Below, piece after piece: positions 50,301 to 62,000 of a stretch of DNA of 64,000 nucleotides. Positions within the stretch are counted from its first letter, which is position 1, and every line of letters begins with the position of its first letter. The stretch spans positions 62,001-126,000 of the forward strand of contig VWZX01010808.1 of NCBI GenBank assembly GCA_013399015.1, in the 5' to 3' direction. The translations under genes and the position numbers were made by a program. Source of the DNA: Galbula dea (lineage: Eukaryota; Chordata; Aves; Piciformes; Galbulidae). The notes below the pieces were generated by a model. The model saw nothing but the letters and a program-made list of their open reading frames with translations. It did no database searches and had not been told where the DNA came from.

Positions 50301-51712
50301 TTAGAGGTCTCCTTTTAATAGCCTTGAGAATTAGCCTTGGAGGATGATGCTCCCTCCCGCACTTACAGCAAGGGCAGACTGTTGTGATCTCCTGTGTACT
50401 AGGGGACAGTTTCTTTCCTGACTATTTTCTTGCTGAACTTCTTGGCCACACTGATAGAAATATGTTAAAAACTAGGCATGAAGAGTCAGTCTTTGGTTTC
50501 ACTGCATTAGTAGTTGCTTAGATCCTTGCTGCCTGGGTGTTGGAGCAGTGGGAACAAGCTGTATTTTACAGGTGTGTGTGGTCTGGAGGCAAGGACCCGT
50601 GTCTCACCTGTCAAACTGTGTGCACATGTCTAACAATGCAGAAAATAATACCCTGCTGGCCCTTGAAAAGTTTTCCCTGTGTAAGAAGAGAGGATGCAGA
50701 GCTGATCAGAAGCACAGAACGATTTTGGTAATAGCTAGGCTTGATGTTTCTCTGCCCAGACTTGGAAATGAGTTTATCCTGCTTTAACCTTTTAAGAGGC
50801 ATTTGTTGTTGCACAGATTCTTTGGACTTCTGCAGCTGGGGACAGCTCTTAAGGGGCCAGCATTCTAGTGCTGCTGCTGTTGTAGTGTTAAACCCTCTGT
50901 GTCTACATGCCAGCACCTTACTGTTTTGGTGACTATACTCAGAACAGTGCACCATTAGATACACCCTGTGAATGGCAGGTTAGCACTCTGTGTCTTCCAT
51001 CATGCTTTTTTGTAGGCAAAGTCACAGGTCCCCCACTGACTGTTTATCCATTCAACTTTTCCTCAAATGAAAAAAGTCACTGGTGAGCCTGAGTTGGCAC
51101 TGCTTGTGACTTCTAATCACATTTTGGCCTTCATGCTATGATGGTGCTTTTTTTTTTTCCTTCAAAGTAGGTTGCTTTCAAGTGTCTTAAAACCATTTGC
51201 TGTAAAATTTATTCTGAAGATAAAGTGGATACTGCCTCACTGCCTAATTATGTGCTTGGGTTTTTCCTTCTATGTGAATGTATATTGTCTCATTAAGGGA
51301 GGAAGTGTGTGTGATTATGGATGTGTTTTCCTGTATGGCTTTCAGTGAAGAACTCTACAGGTTTCTAGGATTTTCTCCCACTATCAGGATCCTTCTACAG
51401 CACAAATATTTCTGCAGACAGGTGAGGTTCTTTCTGAAATACAGGAATGCAGTCTCCTAAGACCTTGTCTTTATGGAACTCCTCTAAGGATAATGTAAAG
51501 AATGTTGGGCTCTGGAAGAACTGTCTACCTTGGAGAGTGTGGGGTGTTCTGGTTGTTTTGTGTGTTGCTGTTTTTCACCCTAAGCTTTAAGAAGAAATTT
51601 TGTGAAACATATTTGTGAGCTTTGATGAAAGGACTGGTGTGGGTGTGTGTGTGTTTCCATTTTGCATTGTATTCAGTGTTTCCAAATGGATGCAATTATG
51701 AATCAAAATAAA
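47306..51712 (+). other. ZDHHC23: Presumed long 3' UTR of ZDHHC23
   Basis: No further coding sequence or repeat family is recognised between the stop and the AATAAA at 51707. It contains short TG-repeat runs (48797-48815, about 51640-51655) and T runs. The antisense open frame 47367-48020 has no support. The UTR length is inferred from the position of the signal. Confidence 0.5.
51707..51712 (+). terminator. ZDHHC23: Candidate polyadenylation signal of ZDHHC23
   Basis: AATAAA in AT-rich context (ATCAAAATAAATTATTAG), followed within about 30 bp by GT-rich sequence (ATCTGTGAAGTGGCCTGTTG), a plausible cleavage arrangement. Earlier non-canonical sites could also be used. Confidence 0.5.
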
Positions 51713-54700
51713 TTATTAGAAATGATCTGTGAAGTGGCCTGTTGATTTATGCCAACACACTCAACTGGTCAAATGACCAAAAAATGCCATCATCTCACTG
51801 CTGTTTAGCTGTAAGCTGGACTCAGGGACAAAGGAGCAACAGGCTGAGATGAAGGTAGGGAGCAAGTGTTCTTCCAGTTCTGCAAAAGCTCACCTTTGGG
51901 TTTGTTGGTCTTAATGAAACAGAGACCTGCTGGCAGTTTTCCCTCCCCTGAAAACCATGGATATTACCCCATCATGTGGATTTGAACTGGGATCTTGCAT
52001 CCCATGAGTAACCCATTATCAGTATCTGATCAGGTTTCTAGCCTTTGTTGTCCAGTGTCTTGCTTTCCCTCCAACACAATACATCCAGAACATCAAAAAG
52101 GAAGAATCTCCTACTTTAAACCCTCCTCTAAGTCATGTTTGGAAATTATGTGGGTATTCTCTGTGTAGATAGCAGGAAGAGGTGCAGCTTTTGATTCTCT
52201 TGGTATCTCAGGACATCTGCTGAAAGGCAGGGTGACTTTTAATGAGTAGAATCACAGGGGCTTTTGATTGTTCAGAGCTCTGCTTTGATTTGCCTGTGTG
52301 GCAGTTCTGTCTGCTGTTCAGCTATTTCTCTTCAAAGATTACTTTGCACTTGCTCAGAAGGACCTTGCACTAGCAGTGAACCAGGTCTGTAGTTAGGTGA
52401 GACTGGTGTGTGCAGAAGTGACACCCCAGCACCCACCAGCTTTATGGACTCCAGTGCTAAGGACGGAGACAATATGAGGCTACTGTCTCTCCCCAGCTTT
52501 GATTTTTTTTTTTTGACCCTTGTGGCTTGCCATGTTGCCCCCACACAGTAGGAGCACATCTGGAGCAGCAGCTCATGCTGGAGAAGGCCAAGGTGTGCTA
52601 CTGTGGCTGCTGTCCATAGTGCACAACAGCTGTGGATCAGGCTGCAGTGGTTCATGGACCCTTCCCCCTGTAACTGCTGTCTCCAGCTACAGTCTTGTTT
52701 GCTGGGAGAAGGGGAATTTGCAATCATTTCAGGGTTGTTTGTTTGCTATTGTAGCAGAGTGAAAATCCTCCCCTCTTCCATGTGCAATAGAAGGGAAGTC
52801 TGGCTGTGCAGCCACCTCCCTCTTGCTAAGAAAAACAAGGAGCTGACAGGCAGGAGTGTGCCTGAGCTGTGAGAGCGTGGGCTGATGACCAGCATTAAGA
52901 TGTTGACATCTGCACCTAAGCAGGTGCTAGAGCATGAGAGAGTGCTCTGGCACAGCTGCAGGCTGAAGCTGTTTCCTCAGTCTTAACAAGCTCTCTCATG
53001 TGTCACCCTCCTGCTGGGAAATGTTTGCTGGAGCTTTAGCTTGCAAAACACTAACATCATGCCAGGAATTTTAGGGGCATCCTGTTCAGTATCTCAACAG
53101 CACCACTGGGCACAGCCTTGCTTCTGCCAAGAAGATAGGAGTTGTTTTGGCCAGGTGTGGATTGAATGAGGAAGGTCAGGGGGTTTCTCTTCTCCCCTTT
53201 GATTCAGACCATCTTCAGTAGGAATGCACCTGATCCTTGAACAACATCCCTATTCCTCGGGTGGATGGATCCAGCTGAGGCTTGAGCTCTGTACTAGCAC
53301 TGAACTAGCTATAGGTAAGAGGAAATGGGGGTCAAAGCACAGCTCCTCATGGATCTCCCTTTGGCTTCTTGTTGCTGGAACTATCCAGCCAAAGAGCATC
53401 TTCCCAGGAGAACCTTTTCCAAAGGTACTAAGAATAGAAGAAAAGCCTAGAAGGTGAGAGTATCAGAGACAAAGGCCAGTTTCAAAAGGAAGCATTGATT
53501 GCACTTCAAGTTCTTTGGGAGGAGTTATGCCCACGTCAGCAGCATTGTTTTCAGGGATAAAGAGTGGGCACTGAGGTGAGTGGGAGCTGTGAGCCTTGAG
53601 GACAAACTGCAAGTGTGGCATTGCTGGGGAAAGAATCTGTAGTTCAGTAAACTGGATGCACCCCTGAGTAGCCAGTGGTTTAGGGCACTGTTTTAGCTAT
53701 GAGAGATGTAGATTCAACATCTGCTTAGCCTGTTGTTATGGTCAAAACCAGGCTGCATGGGGGCTCATCTACTCTATTGTTCTGGAGTCCTACTCTCCTT
53801 ACAGCTGCAGTGTTTCTGGTTGTAATGCTACCTTCTCTGTAGCTGAGAAAGGCCTTGTGTCTTCACCTTTCATCCTCTAGCTCACATTCCTCCTTATGCT
53901 ATGAATCCAGATGGAGGGTGGGCTGGAGACTTTCCCTGCTGTGTTCATTGCCAAGCTCTAGTAAGGAGGAAGTCAGATTAGGAAGAGGTCACCAGTAACA
54001 CGGGAGTTTAAGGGCTAGTTCAGAGATGTTCCAGTAGCTTGCTAGCCACTGCAAAGGAGAGGCTTCCAAGGGGAGAGAGTGTGCTGAGGGAAAGTGGATG
54101 GCTTCTGCTGTGCTACCACAGCTTGCTGATTGCACTGGGGTATAAGTTCGTCAGCTCAGCCCCCAGCACTGCTTCTCCCTGCCTCTTTAGCTCAGTTCTC
54201 TGTGAAAGATGCTACCCTTCTGCAGTGCCCATACTTACTCACAAGAAGTTATTCAGCCCTCTCTCAGCTTGTCACTTCCTCTCACAATCTGCCTTTTAAT
54301 GCAGCCAGATGGTCTGTATGTGCCCACACTCCATGCAGGCATCTCCACTTCCCTGCACTTGGATAATGCACTTGTCTGCCCTGCTGGTGCTCAGGTGTGT
54401 AAGAAGCCTTTGGGAGACGATAAACCTTTTTGTAGAGGATGGCTGTGGGAGGTAACCTGGGAGTGACTGTTGCCTTCAGACTGTGACTCTGCTTGACAAC
54501 TTGCTTGGGGGGCAGGGAGGCTCTGACCACATCCCTGGGAGCTCTCTGCATGGACAAAATCCCAGTGCTAAAGCTTTGGAGCCTGCTGCTGTGCTTAGGC
54601 ACCTAACCTGTCCATCTGCAGTGCTTCCTGCTGATCTAGGTCCCTGACCCTGGACTTCTGTCTAGTGCCATTCAGTTGGCTTCTAACACAATTCACATTG

Positions 54701-54727
54701 ACAACTTGGGTTCATTTCAGATTTGGG
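51713..54727. other. Convergent intergenic stretch between ZDHHC23 and CCDC191
   Basis: About 3 kb between the two convergent 3' ends. Moderate GC, no repeat family, RNA gene or exon recognised. Short open frames on both strands (for example 52332-52872, 54039-54602) look like chance. Confidence 0.65.
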
Positions 54728-54733
54728 TTTATT
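54728..54733 (-). terminator. CCDC191: Candidate polyadenylation signal of CCDC191
   Basis: TTTATT on the plus strand is AATAAA on the minus strand, about 1.16 kb after the CCDC191 stop. It would define the 3' UTR as roughly 54.7-55.9 kb. Use is inferred. Confidence 0.45.
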
Positions 54734-55894
54734 GGAAATTTTCAGTGCATATACAGGTTTAAAGAAGTTATCTGATACAATGGATAACAGTAAACTCTTC
54801 TTCCTGGCATTACCCAAGTGCTCCATGTACTGCCAAATGTTTTTGGAGAGAACTTTGCCTGTCTTGGTGTGAGGGGGAAGTGGTCCCAGATTCTTGCCTT
54901 ATGCTGTTGTTAAGACAAGATATACTGTACCTTAACAGCATTACCCTATCTGCACTATGCTGCAGGTTAAGGTTAAACAGTGATAAACTTTCATTTTAAT
55001 CATGTCAGCTTTAGCTTATGTAAAATAGTCTGCTTTTTTCTTTGTTTGTGGTTTTTTGTTTGTTCAAAAGTGCTGGATCAAGTGATAAGGCCCAGACAGA
55101 CTTGCACAATACATCCTGAAATATTATAATTAAACAGCTTGGAAAATGTTTAAATGACAAGAGGAGAGAGGCTCCTAGGTTTGGAATCATTGCTTGCTAC
55201 CAAAATCAAAACACTGTGCTTGTGAGCTGGCCTGTGCTGCAAACCAGGCAGTCCCTTGAAAAAGAATCCAGGTTTTAGATTGAGCATATGCAATGCTGTG
55301 GTCTGGATCATTAGCAACTATGATTTACATAAATAGCTCATCCTTCTCCTCCTCCCATCCAAACTTTCCTGGCAGTTATTTAGAAACTATTCTCTGGGTG
55401 GCCAAGTTCACAGTAGTGGTTAGGGGTCAGCTGACAGTCAGGTCTGTTTGCTGCCTGATCAAGCTGTGTAACCCTACAGAGTGCTGGCAACAGAAAAGCA
55501 CCAGGTTACTGCTTAAGGAAAAATAGGAGCAGTTCAGTTCTGTGTTTCCTGTGAGGGTGGAGGATTCAGATCAGTGCTGCAGCTCTGCATGGGGGACTGG
55601 TTCTGTTCTGAAACACACCCTGCTTACCTAGGCCTCGCTACCACCAGCTAAGACACCTCTACAGAGCTGTTACAGGAGGAGGACCTTGTGGGGAATAACA
55701 TCCTGAATTGCAAAGTGAAACCCCAAGGTAAGCTTCCATATATGCTTAGCTTATGACAGCAGTGAGATTCCTTTGGCTGTAAGAACCTTTGCTGGACAGA
55801 ACTTCCTCTAGGATTTGTTTCAGTCAGTAGGAAGACAGCACTAATGGCCTCAGTCTTTTTGTCCCCTTTCCCAGTCTCCTTTGACTCCCTTCTG

Positions 55895-56027
55895 TCATGT
55901 TTGGAAGTTGGGGAGAATCTCAGCTACTCTCCTGCGTAGCTTGTTCTTCCTTTCCTCTCTCTCTCTTTCCTGTTTCATCAGCAGTGGATACTGCCTCCAC
56001 ATCTTGAATGCACTCAGCATGAGTCTC
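55895..56027 (-). CDS. CCDC191: CCDC191 terminal coding exon
   Basis: Completes K, then RLMLSAFKMWRQYPLLMKQE and ERKNKLRRRVAEILPNFQT, stop TGA. RRKVAEILP.FQ is the conserved C-terminus. Acceptor TCTTTAAG on the minus strand, entering with one base to complete the codon. Confidence 0.92.
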
Positions 56028-59000
56028 CTTAAAGAAATTGGGGACACAAGGAACAAAGTGATGACATGCAGATGTATGCATAACATAACAGGTAAGCAAA
56101 AGATGGCTTCTATTTGAGTGGGGGAACTCCCCTAAAACAGCTGTGGGACTCATCCTTTCTGCTGCTAGTCAGGGCTGGGAGGCATTAAACATCTGCATGC
56201 AGACCATTCCGTTAATATATCAATCATACCAGGCAAAAAAACAACACAGTGCCCTTGTCCTCCTTTCCCCTAAGAATTCTGCTTTTCCCTCTGACAGGAT
56301 TCATTAGCTGGTGTTTGCTTAGCACTCTGAAGATGAAAAGTGTTTGCTGAAGAATAAACATGGCCTCTGAAAGCACTTTCTTCAGGAAAAATGCGGGCTT
56401 GTTTGGTCCAGACCAATCCCTTGGGAGTGCAGGCAGCTGGGCTCCAATTCTTACCTGATTTTATTTACCCCAACAGGGGTGCCTTGTCCTGGGTTCCTGT
56501 AAGGGCAGTAGGGAGCAACAGTCCTGTCTACAGAAAAGTTGCTATGTCAAGGACTGAACAGCCCTTTGCCAGCCAGTGGGGAAAGAGGTACTGAGGAACA
56601 GGTGATTATGCTCCTAATATGAGGTCATACATAGAATGAATCCAGTCTCTTCCTGGGTCTGAATTTTCCCCAGTTCCTCCAGTTTGCTGGCTTGTTGGGA
56701 TAAATGGTGTACTGTTCTGATCTTACTAACATAGCAAGCCAAAACAGGTTCACTTTACCACATAAGAGGTGAATTTAATTTTAATCCTTCCTCCAAGGTG
56801 CTGCAGATCCTTTTTGGGCTATGCACAGGCACAGCCTATTCATGACTGCATGCAACTGACGTGCTTTCCTGGTGAGGCAGGGGAACATGCTTCTGTTTCC
56901 TGCTGAACTTTGACAACAGTTTTTTCTTCCTGTTAAAATGCACAGCTAATGCAGTTATGGAACAATGAGTGAGCTGGGTGTGCCCAGCTCCAGTCACAAT
57001 TTGGAGAACTGTCTCCTGAACTTTCACTGCCAAGTCAGGCTGACAATGGCATAAACTAAATGCAGGGTTTCCAGTTGATCAACTTTGGATTTGTGAACTA
57101 AATCATCTGCTGTGGACAAAACAGACAGTGTAATTCCTGTACAATCATTTGGCTTGCTATAATTGGACTTAAAAGATTTTCCTAAGGCAGCTTTTAGCAG
57201 GAGCTGCATGGCCACATCTACTAATCAGCTTAGAAAGTTTCAGCTACTTATCCAAATTCACTGTATTCTCTTTCAGCAGATTTAAAAGTCCTGTGAAGGG
57301 TATCACTAAATTTCTTTTTCCAGGCTGCATGGAAAAGTTTTACCATAAACCTCTAATGATGTTGTCTGTGCATACCACAGAAGTAAAATACCAGCAGTAA
57401 AGAACCCATTTCACATGTCCTTGGGGAGCAGGTAACTGACCTGTCAAAAGTAGCCTCTAGAATCATCTAAAGGGTATCTTAAACCTAAGTAAAAAGAACT
57501 GCTGGCAAGGGAGTGCACTTACTTGTTACTATGTTCAGCAGCAATCTTCAGCTTTTCCCATAAGGTATTTTTTTCTTCCATGATCACATCAAACCACACC
57601 CAGAAGTAATTCCTCATGAGGCAGGTTGCATGGAGGGCACTGACTCTCTCCTCCAGAGTGGAGAGATAATCTTTGTACTAGGGAAGGAGGATAGAAAAAG
57701 AGGTGAGAATGGTTTCTTTCTCCCAACCCCTAGCCTAGTAAGCAGAAACAGAGCAGTGCTGAGACTGTGGTGGTGATGGGAATGGGAACAGGAGTGGAGG
57801 AAAATCAACAGAGAGCAGGGTGAGAGTGTGCAAAGGTGGAGGAGCAGTATGTAGGAGAGTGTCCTGGGTGGAGAAGGATGATGGAGAGTGGCGTGCTGGA
57901 AGGTCCCTGAAGAAGGGAATGATGTTGCTGGAATGAGGACTGTAACTCTGCAAAGGTTGGGCAGCAGGTGTATGAAGTGGCAGTGTGGTAGTGGGAAAGC
58001 ATGGCAGCAGCTAGCTTGCTTGGTGTCATTTCTCCACTGTGGTGCAGGCAAACCTTGAGCCAGTTTCTGAAGCCCTGTCTCAGCAGTCTGTGGGAATAGA
58101 ATTCCTCAGCTCGAGACACCTTCTCCATGAGGCTCCTCTGGGTGTTCTGGAGCCAAGTCATCAGCCATTTCCTCTGCAGACCCAAGCAGTGGTGCCTTTG
58201 TGCCACCTGAGTACAGACAGCAGAGAGAGCAGTTAGATTGCTGGCTTATCACCTGTGGTGTCTTATGTCTAGCAGTGCACCAGCAGCAACTAGAGAAGGG
58301 CCTAGTGATGGGCTCAGGCTAACTACTGAAACTACAGTGGCTTGGCAGTGTCTTGCTGATTAGTTTTGCTGTGGAGCAAGAGAGCTGACAGGCTTGTGTC
58401 ATACAATTTGAATTCACTTTTTTGGCTTCATCATACTAAACTAAGTCCCACTCTGTCCCTGCCATCAAAGCATGTGGCAGTTAGTACTGCAAATGGAGGC
58501 TAACAAAAGAAGACTTCTCATTAGATTGAAATCTGTTCTTTTCTCTGTCCTTTTGGTTCTTGTTTAATCAGCTATAAATGAGGATGCCACCACTGTGAGT
58601 TTTTGATGACCTTTCATGGTTATTCTCGGATGGATATAGAACCATTGAACTGATACAGGGCAGGGTGTGCAGGGAGAATGTTTGCTTTTCCCAACTCCAC
58701 CTGGCTTAAGAGCCTGTTAAGGTTTCTGCTAAGTGCTGCATCCATTCTTTTTCCTTTCCTCCCATGGCACCAGTCCTTTCCTTTATCCTCAGCACTTACC
58801 ACCAGGTTTTCCTTGGCTTGCTCCCTCAATCTTTTCCATGGCACCATTCCCAGCTTTCTGAGCAGCACCTTCTCATAGTGGTCTCTGGCTTTTTTCTGGA
58901 GCTGCTGCTCTTTCTCCAGCCTCCTCTGTTTCTCTAGCTCTTTCTACAATACAAAGCGCAGTAGTTTTAATTCACTCTGGATAAAAAGGATGTTAAGTAA

Positions 59001-62000
59001 TGACAACAGATAGCCACGCTGGAGCTGGAGGTCCCAACTTGAGAGAAAATAGGTATCTGTATCACCTTCAGCAGTGCAGCCCAGACATAAAGCCACGTAT
59101 TAGAAGCTGTGGTAGAAAGCAGAACAAACTGTCTTGAAAATTCTCATAGATGATGGTATTTCTGGATGTTTCCTTGGGCCATATATCAGCACATGGCCTT
59201 CCCCCAACACTGCAGTTTGTTGCTGGTGTAGCAGACATAATCTGTGGCTACCAACAGTACTGATGTAGCAGGAACCTCCTTTTTAATGGGCCCTTCATCA
59301 ACAAGGGGAGGGGTGCTTTAGTGAGCTTAAGGAGCACAGCTTTGTGTTTATAAAACTAGATTGAAAACATGTCCAAAAATGATCCTGAGTTTCTGCATGG
59401 ACCCTATCACTTACTCTAGCCTAAACAGTAGGGGAGGGATGTGGCTATTATGTAACTGTACAACACTTTTTGACTGAGACTCAGGGATGAAAGTCAAACA
59501 TCCTCAAACACTCAATCCAAGTAGAACAGTAGTTGTATGTCAAATTCCTGTAGGATTTCAAATGTGCTATTTAGGTTATTAGGACAGCATATTTCCAAGT
59601 AACAGTAAGTGGGGCTATTCCTAGGCTAGCTCCAAGGAGAGGATGTTTCTATTCTTCAGGTGGAACATTGCCCTTGATATATCTGTCAGGCTTGCTTACT
59701 TCTAAATTGTGTGTGTATGTGTGTACGCTGGAGGGGGTACATGTGGAAGGGGCAGTCTGAAGCAAGCTGAACATGTTGACACTATAGGAGCTGATATGGC
59801 TATACCTCAGCAGTGCGTGGCCACCAGCTGGGACATCCAGTCCTGCTGCTGAGACAGAGACAGAATACACTTCATAGTGTGTTTGATCCACAGCCTTTCT
59901 CCTAACATTGACAAAAAGGGGGAAGGTGGTTAGTCTATATAGTGGGTGCTGTGCTGTGGAACTCTGCTCTACTCATGAAGACCTTCATATTACTCTGCCT
60001 GCTGACTAGTCAGTGGGTAATGGCTCTTTTTCCCTATCCCTGCTAAAGTCAGGGGAAACAAGTCCAGAGTTTGGTCACCAGCTTCTGCTGCCTTCTCTCT
60101 TCCCGTCGCTTTTCCTGCAGAGCTGCCTTTTCCTCAGCCTCCCTCCTCTGTCGTGCTGCTTCTTCAGCCTTCAGCTGGCCCTTGACATGGAGAAAATGCA
60201 GGAAGGTGAAATTTAATTTGGTGCACATGACCTTTTCAGAGAACATAGACCTCTGAAGCTTTCCCAGTATTCCTCTAGGATTGACCAACACCTGAAGCTT
60301 CAGAAGAAAGCAAACTTTGTCGCATACTAGCCATGGCCTGTGCTGGACAATGAACTGTGGAACGGAAAGGAAACGGGGACTGTTGTATCTGCTACCTGTA
60401 TATATCTTTCTTTGTCCAAAGTTACAGTATTTGCCCACTCTTCCCCTACAAAAAATTAAACTGTATACCAAGTTATTTATTGATAACCTGATTGCTGAAG
60501 GCAGTTCTGAATCCCTGGGCTCTGCTCTTGAAGTTTTACCTCTGCATGCAAAGCAGCATTACAGGTACCCAAACACTTCTTTCCCCAGACACTGAAGATA
60601 AATTGTTATACTTCAATATTGGTCATACCTGGCACAACATCCTTCTCTGAATGTTTATCTACTCCTCTTGCAAGCCCCACTCCACTTCCATTTCACAAAG
60701 CTTTTGCTCTTGATATATGGCATTAAAGTCCTAATACTTACACCAAGCATAATGCATCATTCTGTGGCTGTGCTTCCTGGTCTCTATGATCATGGTAACT
60801 GCAGCTAAGGAAACCTAACCTGATGCTTGTCTGTCGACTCTATGGTTATGTTCTCTGAGGCTCATTTCAGCCTTCTGGGTATGTGAGTGCATTAGTCTTG
60901 CTTGGAGAAGGAAGATATACTGATTGTTTTAGGACCAGGATCTGGGCTTTCTAATCCTTATGCAAACTACTATTAATGTTTTCAGCAACAGCCTAATGCC
61001 CTGAAGCTAAAAAAAGCTCCTCTGTTGAATGTGTATCACAGAATCTGTGTATCAACTATGCAACCATTGTCAATATCCTTTCACCTCAGCAGAGGTCTGC
61101 TATAAAGATGCAGGATTTTTGCTAAGTGAGACTGCACGTCCTCAGGCTGCAGATGACCAGACAAGAAAGGCAGAGGAGGGGAAAGCCACCATTGCTAGGC
61201 CCAGTCAAGTGGATCTCTGCATGCAATTCTACCCTTACCATCCTCAGCAATGACAAGTTATGGGCATGAGGTACGTGTGAAAGAAGTTTTGTGGGGTGGT
61301 AAAGGAAAGGGATGCTGCTTCTACAATTGCAACTGCCTCAACATGAAGCGTCTGCCTGTGATAGGGCAGGGCTGGTGCTGTCACTGTATGCAAACACAGC
61401 GGTAACTACTTTTGATATGTGCCAGACATCTGCTTTCTTACAGAAAGAGCCTTTTCTTAGTCCCCACCTTGGGGGTTAAACCAGCATTTCTTGTAACTGC
61501 AATGGTGTGAAAGAGACTTTACTTCATTTTCCACTTCCCTTACCAACTTTTCCTCTTCTCTTCGTTGTTTAGCTTCTTGTAGTTTCCTCCTCCGTTCTGC
61601 TCGCTGAATTGCTCTCTCCTCCATAGCTATAGAACAGAGGACATAAGGCTGAGTGGAAATGAGCTATAGGATAATGGCAGAAACAAGGATGACCACTCTA
61701 CTGCTAGGCACTCATTCACCTGGCAATGACAGCAGAAAAGGACTTGCTTTCTGCTGCCTCTTACAGCCAGCAGTGTCATCAACAAGGAACCCATAAACAT
61801 TTATGAGATGACTCAGGACTACCCCAATTAGATTCACTCCACCCTCTTTGGTTGACAGTCACAGCCATGAGGCTCAGTTATGAAAGGAGCTGTGTTCAGG
61901 TTTTATTCCTGTCTTCCCTGATTGAGTGCTGAGGCTCATGGCACCTGATTCAGCAGCAATTGCTATGAGGTCTCTAGTAAGCACCAACTGCTTATTTAAG